41,326 nucleotides of DNA from Polyangia bacterium. GTDB taxonomy: Bacteria; Myxococcota_A; Polyangia; Polyangiales; Sandaracinaceae. Both the position numbers and the translations under genes were made by a program. The stretch lies in assembly GCA_030426845.1 (NCBI GenBank), contig JAUHXR010000044.1, forward strand, positions 1 to 41,326, read 5' to 3'. This document shows, one piece after another, positions 31,105 to 41,326 of this stretch (position 1 is its first letter; each line of letters opens with the position of its first letter). The notes below the pieces were generated by a model. The model did no database searches, was not told the origin of the DNA, and saw only the letters and a program-made list of their open reading frames with translations.

Positions 31105-31779
31105 TCAGCGCGCGACGCCGACGAGCGTGACGAAGCGGCGGTCCTGCGTGGGGCCCTGCCGCAGGTCGACGCTGAGGATGTCGTCGGCGAGCCCCGGCGC
31201 GGCCGGCGTCAGGTCGACGAGCAGGCGCGCCTCGCTCCCGGGCGGGACCGCCTGCGGGAGCGCGAGATCGGTCACGAAGCCGCGCGCGCCGAAGCGCAGG
31301 AAGGTGAAGTCGGCGTTCACCTCGATCGCGTCGAGGCAGTTGTTCGCCACCACCACCTCCGCCCGCGTGCGCACCCCGATCGGGACCTCGCCGAGGTCCA
31401 GCTCCGGCTCCAGCACCACGCAGTCGAGCGGCTGCTCCACCGGCACCGGGAGCCCCAGCTCGAAGTCCACGTCCACCACCGGGCTCCGACCCTCGCCCAC
31501 CCGGACCTCGACCCGGGTCCGCGTCTGCCCCGCCGGCGCCTCGAGCGGGACCGGTCCGAAGCTCCCGTCCGGGTTCACCACCGCCACCGAGGGCGGCATC
31601 TCCCCGAACAGCGCCGTCGCCACCACGATCCCCTCGCCCCCCGGCACCGTCCCCGGCGCCCCGCGCAGGCCGCTGTCGTCCAGGCTCATCGTGGTCGCGC
31701 CCGGCGGCTCGGGCTGAGGGCTCACCACGCAGCCCATCAGGGCCAGCGCAAAGAGCGTCCGTACGAGGGTGCTGCTCAC
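31105..31779 (-). CDS. Lipoprotein with Ig-like/ASPM-type beta domain, first gene of the redox operon
   Basis: 224 residues from GTG at 31779 (AGGGA seven bases upstream), giving VSSTLVRTLFALALMGC with lipobox L-M-G-C. ATG codons upstream (31821 and earlier) would put the signal sequence too deep. The body looks like two Ig-like sandwiches: GSFGPVPLEAPAGQTRTRVE and, near the end, LDLGEVPIGVRTRAEVVVAN, then PPGSEARLLVDLTPAAPG, typical of ASPM/SPD-2/Hydin-like domains. Such lipoproteins often act as adaptors. A GG-N10-GC element lies 26-41 bp upstream of the start. Confidence 0.65.
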   Translation of the reverse strand: MSSTLVRTLFALALMGCVVSPQPEPPGATTMSLDDSGLRGAPGTVPGGEGIVVATALFGEMPPSVAVVNPDGSFGPVPLEAPAGQTRTRVEVRVGEGRSPVVDVDFELGLPVPVEQPLDCVVLEPELDLGEVPIGVRTRAEVVVANNCLDAIEVNADFTFLRFGARGFVTDLALPQAVPPGSEARLLVDLTPAAPGLADDILSVDLRQGPTQDRRFVTLVGVAR

Positions 31780-31804
31780 GGTCCATTCCCTGGGGAGCGC
31801 CTTC

Positions 31805-31820
31805 AGCAGCGCCCGTGCCA
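31805..31820 (-). promoter_or_regulatory. Candidate sigma54 promoter of the redox operon
   Basis: On the coding strand TGGCAC-GGGCG-CTGCT has the invariant GG-N10-GC spacing of -24/-12 promoters; consensus TGGCAC matches fully and TTGC has one change. Transcription would begin near 31794, just before AGGGA and GTG at 31779. The gene on its upstream side encodes a sigma54 activator. GG-N10-GC is frequent by chance in such GC-rich DNA, so this is only a candidate. Confidence 0.35.
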
Positions 31821-31884
31821 TCGGGAGATCACCCTCGAGCCACGTCATCGAACGGCGATAGTGTCTCACAAATCGTCTCACGTC

Positions 31885-36531
<4,647 letters not shown>

Positions 36532-36573
36532 TCGCTCAGCCTATCAGCCGCGCGCGACGCGACGGCGGCGAGC

Positions 36574-36906
36574 CTAGTCCTCGCCGCCCTCGTCCTCGTC
36601 GTCGTCGTCGTCGCCGCCGTCGACGCCCTTGGAGAAGTCGATGACCTCGCCGAGCTTCTTGTGCAGCACGACCTTGTCCCCGATGCCGCTGACGAAATCG
36701 ACCGGTATGTCGAGCGGAACGGTGCCGAACATCGGCTTCTTCAGGTCGAACTGGTCGAGGAGGTCGCGGTCGAGCTTGACCACCAGCGCCCGGACCCGCC
36801 ACGACGCCGAGTCGACCACCAGGTCGGACAGCTTGCCGATCTCGCGACCATCCTGGGTGAGCACGCCCTTACCGCTCAGGTTCTCGTCGAACTTGGTCTC
36901 GCTCAT
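36574..36906 (-). CDS. PRC-barrel domain protein with acidic tail
   Basis: 110 residues. LSGKGVLTQDGREIGKLSDL followed by VVDSASWRVRALVVKLDRDL is the PRC-barrel fold (compare R-x-V-x-x-x-x-G-x-x-x-G-x-V-x-D-L). The last 20 residues are nearly all Asp/Glu/Gly (DGGDDDDDEDEGGED), a low-complexity tail. PRC-barrels bind RNA or proteins (RimM, photosynthetic reaction centre H subunit). No membrane segment. Partner unknown. Confidence 0.8.
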   Translation of the reverse strand: MSETKFDENLSGKGVLTQDGREIGKLSDLVVDSASWRVRALVVKLDRDLLDQFDLKKPMFGTVPLDIPVDFVSGIGDKVVLHKKLGEVIDFSKGVDGGDDDDDEDEGGED

Positions 36907-36981
36907 GGCGTCAGCCTTACTGCAACCGCGCCCCGGCGGGAAGCCGAAACTCAGCCCGCGCCGCCGCCCTGGGCCCGGAGC

Positions 36982-39027
36982 TCAGCGCCGGGCGGCGAGC
37001 GCGCGATCCAGGTCCTCGCGGGTCACGACCTCCTCCACGTCGAGCGCGTCGGCGTCGTCCATCCGGAACAGGATCCGGTGGTGGATCCCGACCCGGGCCG
37101 AGCAGAGCCCGTGCATGCCCTCGAGCCGCTTGGCGTGCCTCCACGCCTCGGGCCGCCCCGCGCCGAGCAGGCCCGTGGTCGCGATCGCGCTCGCGACGAC
37201 GTGCTTGGGCAGCTTCTCGAGGGAGGCCCGCGCCTTGTCGCTCCACACCGGCAGCCGCACCCCGTGCGCGATCACCGGCTCGCCCGCCTCCTCGGCCGGC
37301 TCGGCCGGCGCGTCGTCGTCCTCGTCGCGGCGCCCGCGCTGGAGCTCCTCCGCCTTGCGCCGCAGGTCCGCGCGCTCGGCCTGGCCCTCGCGGATGCGGC
37401 CCTGCAGCTCCTCGATCTTGCGCCGCAGCGTCCGCGCCGCCTCCGCCTCCGCCGCCGCGCCTTTGGAGTCGTCCTGGGCCTCCGCCTCCACCGCGCGCGC
37501 CTCCGCGTCCTGGGCCCGCGCCTCGAGCTCGTCGAGCTGATCGCGCTGCTGGCCGAGCTCGCGCGCGAGCACGTGGGCCTGGGCCCGCGCCTCGGTCGCG
37601 TCGGCGCGCAGCCGCTCGAGCTCCTCGCGCAGCGCCGCCTTCTCCGCGTCGGTCGCGCGCTCGAGGGTCCGCTCCATGAGCATGCGGTCGAGGACGCCCC
37701 AGTAGGGATCGCCCGGCGGCGCGCCGAGCCGGTCGCGCGCCCACTCGATCTCGTCGAGGAGCGCCCGGCTGTCGCGCTCGCCCTCCGGGTCGAGGCAGCC
37801 GCGGCTCACGAGGACGCCGAGCGCGGGGAACGGCTCGAGAAGCTCGTAGGCCAGCGAGACCGGCGGCGGGGCGCCCTCCACGAGGTGAGGCCGCGCGATC
37901 GCCTCGAGCTCCGCCAGCGTCTCGGCGGTCGGCTGCCGCACCGCGCGCCCGATGCGGACGTGGGGCGACACGAGCGCCGGGTCCGAGAGCGCGTCCATCA
38001 TCCGCGTCGCGAGCGCGTCGTCGCCGTACTCGTGCGCGTAGTCGACCAGCTCGGCGCGGTAGTCGTCGATCGAGCGGCCCTCGCCGAGGCTCTCGCGCGA
38101 GGCGAGCTCCTCCACGATCGCCACCGCCTCGTCCATCCGCTCGCAGTCGAGGAACACGCGGAAGCACGCGGTGGCCTGGTCGACGTCGAGCGCGTCGAAC
38201 GGTAGCCGCGCGAGGTCCGCCGGGTGCTGCGACAGCAGCTCCTCGGCCGTGCACAGCTCGTGGAGCCGCAGCCGGTACTCGCGCATCGTCAGGCCGGCGG
38301 CCGGCGAGAGCGCGCGGTCCTCCTTGCCGAAGCAACACTTCTTGTACTTCTTGCCGCTGCCGCAGTGGCAAGGGTCGTTGCGCCCGATCTTGGGCGTGGC
38401 CCGGCGCGCGGTGAACCCGGCCGCGAGCACCTTGGAGCGCGACGCGGGGAGCGCGTCGACGGTGGCCCCGGGCGCGAGGCCCTCGAAGATCGTCTCGTCG
38501 AGGACGTCGAGCTTCGGGTCGATCCGGTAGCGCGCGTGCAGATCCGGGTCCTCGAGCCGCAGCACCGCCTGGACCGCCCAGCCCTCACCGGCCCAGCCGG
38601 GGCGCGAGCGAGAGAGCGTCCGGAGCACCCCGAGCAGCACGTCGGGCGGCCGCTCGCCGGGGTGGAGGTGCAGGTAGAGCGCGGCCGCCATCGCGAGCTG
38701 GTAGCGGTCCGGCCGGCGCGAGCCGAGGACCCGCTCGAGGATCGCGCCGCGCTCGGGGTGAGCCGCGATGAGGACCTGGGCGGCCCGCTCGTCGATCGCG
38801 TCGGGGTAGATCCGCTCGACCGTCTCGGCGTCCGGCATCCGGCCCTGGGCGAGCTGGACGAGCGCGAGCGCGGTGGCGCCGTCGATCTCGCGCTGGCTCT
38901 CGGCCCGCGCGAAGGCCGCGTCGACGACCTCGGGCGCGAGCTCGCGCGCGAGCGCGCCGATCCGATCGGCGACCAGGTCGGTGCGCGCAGCCCGCTCGAC
39001 GAGCGCCGTGAGCTCAGCCTCGTCCAT
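36982..39027 (-). CDS. SEC-C zinc-ribbon, coiled-coil and RelE/ParE-like fusion protein
   Basis: 681 residues from ATG at 39027. Residues 1-210 are helical repeats. Residues 212-232, [20 protein letters not shown] plus C, are a SEC-C motif (Cys-220, Cys-222, Cys-231, Cys-232), a zinc ribbon often used to bind SecB or ribosomes. More helical repeats follow, then a long coiled coil (about 460-565; [40 protein letters not shown]). The last 95 residues, from [20 protein letters not shown] to [20 protein letters not shown], resemble the RelE/ParE toxin fold with the typical R-x-x-H-R-I-x-F. A fused toxin-like domain without an antitoxin gene beside it is unusual. Confidence 0.75.
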   Translation of the reverse strand: MDEAELTALVERAARTDLVADRIGALARELAPEVVDAAFARAESQREIDGATALALVQLAQGRMPDAETVERIYPDAIDERAAQVLIAAHPERGAILERVLGSRRPDRYQLAMAAALYLHLHPGERPPDVLLGVLRTLSRSRPGWAGEGWAVQAVLRLEDPDLHARYRIDPKLDVLDETIFEGLAPGATVDALPASRSKVLAAGFTARRATPKIGRNDPCHCGSGKKYKKCCFGKEDRALSPAAGLTMREYRLRLHELCTAEELLSQHPADLARLPFDALDVDQATACFRVFLDCERMDEAVAIVEELASRESLGEGRSIDDYRAELVDYAHEYGDDALATRMMDALSDPALVSPHVRIGRAVRQPTAETLAELEAIARPHLVEGAPPPVSLAYELLEPFPALGVLVSRGCLDPEGERDSRALLDEIEWARDRLGAPPGDPYWGVLDRMLMERTLERATDAEKAALREELERLRADATEARAQAHVLARELGQQRDQLDELEARAQDAEARAVEAEAQDDSKGAAAEAEAARTLRRKIEELQGRIREGQAERADLRRKAEELQRGRRDEDDDAPAEPAEEAGEPVIAHGVRLPVWSDKARASLEKLPKHVVASAIATTGLLGAGRPEAWRHAKRLEGMHGLCSARVGIHHRILFRMDDADALDVEEVVTREDLDRALAARR

Positions 39028-39155
39028 CGCCCGACCGACCGAGAGTGCCCGGGTGCATCACCGGCGGACCCTGCCAAGCCCGCGCGCCGGCCGCAACGGC
39101 GATCGCCGTCGGCGCGAAAGGTCGGGCCCTCCGGGCTCGCGGCCGTGGGCCGGGC

Positions 39156-39235
39156 ACGCGGACGTGCACCAAGGACGTGCGCGTCCACGCTCGTCCACGT
39201 GCACGAGGCCGGTTCACGTGGACGTGCCCGGCTGC
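39156..39235. repeat. GACGTGCAC-type inverted-repeat cluster
   Basis: Between the SEC-C fusion gene and the HD gene lies a run of related words: GGACGTGCAC, GGACGTGCGCGTCC, CGTCCACGTGCACG and CACGTGGACGTGCC. They form overlapping dyads that could fold into several alternative stems. A smaller relative lies at 21703-21733. It may be a myxobacterial intergenic repeat or an operator cluster. Confidence 0.5.
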
Positions 39236-39252
39236 GCCGGGCATCCGAGGCG

Positions 39253-40248
39253 CTACTCCGTGAGGCGCGCGAGCGCGCGACGGTAGCGCTCGGCGCGGGC
39301 GTGGTCGGCCGCGGTGGGCTCGGCGATGCGCGACCCATCGAGGTTGTCCTCGAGGTCGAGGCGCTTCACCCGCGCGGCGAGCGGGCAGGCGCGCGCGCGA
39401 TCGATGAACGCCTCGTAGCTCTCGCCCGCGCGGCGCGTGAGGTGATCGATCGCGACGAGGACCTCGTCGGGGAAGCCCTCGCGGCGCAGGTCGTCGAGCG
39501 TCCACGGGCTGTCCTCGACGACGTCGTGGAGGACCGCGACCATCGCCTCCGTCTCGGTCGCCGCCTGGGCGCGGAGGCGCAGCGGGTGATCGATGTAGGG
39601 CGCGCCCGCCTTGTCGCGCTGACCGAGGTGCGCCTCGGCCGCGATCATCACCGCGCGCCCCGGCAGCCACCGCGCGATCAGATCCAGCAGCGCGACCCGC
39701 GCGTGATCGAAGCGCAGCCGCAGCGCGTCGTTGACCACCGGCCGGTAGACCGCCTCGAGCCGCGAGAGCTGCGCGCGGTGCTCGCCGGGCCGCGTGCTGA
39801 GCCGGAGCAGCAGCGGCCGCCCCGCCTCCTCGTCCTCCACCAGGCTCTGGAGGTTGTGCACCTTGTCCGCGCAGCTCACCGGGATCGCCCGGCGGGCCGC
39901 GTCGGTGTCGGCCGCGATCTGGGCGAGGTAGCCGTCGAAGCGGTCGCGCTTGTCGCGCAGCCGCCCGGACCGGTCGAGCTTCGTCTCGGTCAGCACCTCG
40001 ACGATCGCGACGACCGCCTCCGGCATCTGCTCGCGCAGCTCCGGCTCGAACATGGGCCGGTCCTCGAGCAGGTCGTGGAGGTAGGCGGCCGCGAGCTGAT
40101 CCTCGTCCCGGTAGCCGGTGTCCACGAGGATCCGCGCGACCGCGTCGAGGTGGTCGAAGTACGGCCCGCCCGCCTTGCGCTCGTGCCCGGCGTGGGCGAG
40201 CCGCGCCAGCTCACGCGCGCGGTGGACGAGGGGTCGGTCGAGGGGCAT
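39253..40248 (-). CDS. Tandem HD-domain protein (SpoT/Mesh1-like hydrolase pair)
   Basis: 331 residues from ATG at 40248. Two HD domains in a row. First: AHAGHERKAGGPYFDHLDAV (His-33), AAAYLHDLLED (His-58, Asp-59) and VSCADKVHNL (Asp-128, Asn-132). Second: AEAHLGQRDKAGAPYIDHPL (His-221), AVLHDVVEDSPW (His-241, Asp-242), DDLRREGFPDEVLVAIDHLT and VKRLDLEDNL (Asp-301, Asn-302). The second copy closely fits the (p)ppGpp hydrolase/Mesh1 type; the first keeps all metal ligands too. Likely substrate is (p)ppGpp or another nucleotide or phosphate ester. No synthetase, TGS or ACT domain. The duplication in one chain is unusual. Confidence 0.85.
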   Translation of the reverse strand: MPLDRPLVHRARELARLAHAGHERKAGGPYFDHLDAVARILVDTGYRDEDQLAAAYLHDLLEDRPMFEPELREQMPEAVVAIVEVLTETKLDRSGRLRDKRDRFDGYLAQIAADTDAARRAIPVSCADKVHNLQSLVEDEEAGRPLLLRLSTRPGEHRAQLSRLEAVYRPVVNDALRLRFDHARVALLDLIARWLPGRAVMIAAEAHLGQRDKAGAPYIDHPLRLRAQAATETEAMVAVLHDVVEDSPWTLDDLRREGFPDEVLVAIDHLTRRAGESYEAFIDRARACPLAARVKRLDLEDNLDGSRIAEPTAADHARAERYRRALARLTE

Positions 40249-40368
40249 CGCGAGGATCAAGGTAGCAGCCCGCGCGCCCGAGATCTGCCGCGGCCCTGTG
40301 ACGGCGGTGGCGCACGATCGGGCGAACGCGAGGGGGGGGATCCGCCCCGGTCGCGCGTACAGACCGGC

Positions 40369-40827
40369 ATGACCCCCGAGCGACAGACCGTCCTGTCCGA
40401 GTTCGTAGCCACCCAGATGATGCGGACCCCCAAGACCTTGCGTGTCCTCTCGGTCGTCATGCTCGTCCTCTGCGGCGGGGGCCTCGCGCTCCTGGCCGCG
40501 GTCTACCTCGACGGCGCCGCGACCCTCGACGACGTCGGCCTGCCGCTCGTCCTCTTCGGCGTCTTCACCGCGCTCGCACTCGTCGGCGTGATCGTCCCGA
40601 CGCGGCAGATCCGCGGGATGCCGCAGCACCCGCTCATCGTCGCGCTGCGCGAGCACCCGGACGACATCGTCGGCCTGACCCCGACCACCATCGTCGGCCG
40701 CGGCGGCCACACCCCCGCGCTCAACTTCGCGCTCCGCTCGGGCAAGCGGCACCTCGTCATCATGGGCGAGGCCACCCGCGCCGAGATCATGGCGTGGCTC
40801 TCGCAGCGGGGGACCCGTGTCGGCTGA
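40369..40827 (+). CDS. Two-helix membrane protein, first of two tandem paralogues
   Basis: 152 residues. Two N-terminal membrane helices (LRVLSVVMLVLCGGGLALLA and LPLVLFGVFTALALVGVIVP) and a cytoplasmic domain beginning MPQHPLIVALREHPDDIVGL, with IVGRGGHTPALNFALRSG and HLVIMGEATRAEIMAWLSQ. The second part resembles a small PH-like or bPH-type beta domain closed by a helix. Overlaps the next gene by 11 nt. No function known. Confidence 0.7.
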   Translation: MTPERQTVLSEFVATQMMRTPKTLRVLSVVMLVLCGGGLALLAAVYLDGAATLDDVGLPLVLFGVFTALALVGVIVPTRQIRGMPQHPLIVALREHPDDIVGLTPTTIVGRGGHTPALNFALRSGKRHLVIMGEATRAEIMAWLSQRGTRVG

Positions 40828-41302
40828 CCTCACGCCGCTCCTCGAGCAGATCCGCAAGGCCAAGCGGCGCCTCGCCTACCTCGCGATCGCCCCGATCGTG
40901 ATGGCGCCGGCGGTGTTCCTCCTGCCCACGCCCGACAGCACCGTCGGCCACGTCGTGCGCCTCGTCTTCGTCGCGTTCCTCGTCGGCCTCGGCGGCCTCT
41001 TGCTCTGGGAGGGCGTGCGCTCGCCCGAGAGCCACCCCGCGATCGCCGCGTTGCGGACCGAGGGCCGAGTGAGCTGGATCTACATCGAGCAGCCGCGCAA
41101 CGCGCAGAGCGGCAAGATGCTCGAGCCCCAGCTCCGCCTCGGCACCGTCACCGGCGAGCGCCTGCTCCTCCACGTCCCCGAGGGACGCGCCGACGAGATG
41201 CTCGCGCTCGTCCGCGCGTGCGCCCCCCGCGCGATCGTCGGCTGGAACCCCGAGCTCGAGCTCGCCTTCGTCACCGCCCCGGCCTCGCTGCTCCAGGCGT
41301 AG
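40817..41302 (+). CDS. Two-helix membrane protein, second of two tandem paralogues
   Basis: 161 residues from GTG at 40817. Same architecture as the preceding protein: helices LAYLAIAPIVMAPAVFLLP and VVRLVFVAFLVGLGGLLLW, then SHPAIAALRTEGRVSWIYIE (compare HPLIVALREHPDD), MLEPQLRLGTVTGERLLLHV and MLALVRACAPRA. The two genes arose by duplication, overlap, and are surely co-expressed; the products may form a heterodimer. The insert EQPRNAQSGKM replaces the shorter loop of its sister. Confidence 0.7.
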   Translation: MSADLTPLLEQIRKAKRRLAYLAIAPIVMAPAVFLLPTPDSTVGHVVRLVFVAFLVGLGGLLLWEGVRSPESHPAIAALRTEGRVSWIYIEQPRNAQSGKMLEPQLRLGTVTGERLLLHVPEGRADEMLALVRACAPRAIVGWNPELELAFVTAPASLLQA

Positions 41303-41326
41303 GACGCTCCCCCCGCCCGGCGAAGC

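Noticed and set aside
40332-40339. G8 tract as a phase-variation site
   Set aside because: It is intergenic, about 30 bp before a start, with no reading frame crossing it; no evidence for a switch.

Overview
The window looks like a chromosomal piece of a very GC-rich myxobacterium (Myxococcota, Polyangiales/Sandaracinaceae-like). The basis is the composition, the many GTG starts, lipoproteins with Asp/Gly/Ala-rich linkers, Hanks-type Ser/Thr kinases, a kinase-AAA-TPR-GAF-sigma54 activator fusion, a DUF2378-like protein and the scarcity of long operons. No rRNA, tRNA or CRISPR array was seen.

Left end (1-6360): an accessory island with visibly lower GC than the rest. It holds the C-terminal remnant of a Y1-type transposase-like gene (111-524), then a compact minus-strand operon (5072 down to 990): a GNAT acetyltransferase, three tandem paralogous small proteins, an ATP-grasp-like protein that seems to lack its nucleotide-binding core, an intact ATP-grasp ligase, and an SDH_sah (ClpP/SppA-like) serine protease. 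The three small proteins share a Ser/Thr/Lys plus Asp/Glu-rich block and look like precursor substrates. My leading hypothesis is a graspetide-like (ATP-grasp ester/amide cross-linked) RiPP system of unusual make-up. The island ends in a truncated IS21 istA fragment that meets a frameshifted, truncated SMI1/KNR4 (SUKH) gene.

Middle (6448-26963): mostly stand-alone genes. They are a secreted protein, a lipoprotein, a UbiB/ABC1 kinase behind a membrane-anchored Ser/Thr kinase, a Sel1-like lipoprotein, a DUF2378-like protein, a pectate-lyase-like lipoprotein, a periplasmic protein, a secreted alpha/beta hydrolase, a YVTN beta-propeller, a large membrane protein, a FabH-type ketosynthase, an FAD oxidoreductase, a HEAT-like protein, and an HTTM-like membrane protein with a small membrane partner. 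Three tandem-repeat arrays (14, 39 and 14 bp units) lie exactly on gene ends at 23700-26171; each repeat unit starts with, or overlaps, a TGA stop codon.

Right part (27026-36531): a minus-strand operon for an envelope redox assembly. It has four proteins with CH-type haem-binding motifs in two paralogous pairs, a DUF4266 lipoprotein, a DUF3570 outer-membrane beta-barrel and a leading lipoprotein. Directly upstream lies the gene for a 1548-residue kinase/AAA/TPR/GAF/sigma54-activator protein. A GG-N10-GC sigma54-like element precedes the operon, and a hairpin that would hide a ribosome-binding site separates its first two genes.

Right end (36574-41302): a PRC-barrel protein, a SEC-C/coiled-coil/RelE-like fusion, a tandem HD (SpoT/Mesh1-like) hydrolase, and two tandem paralogous two-helix membrane proteins.
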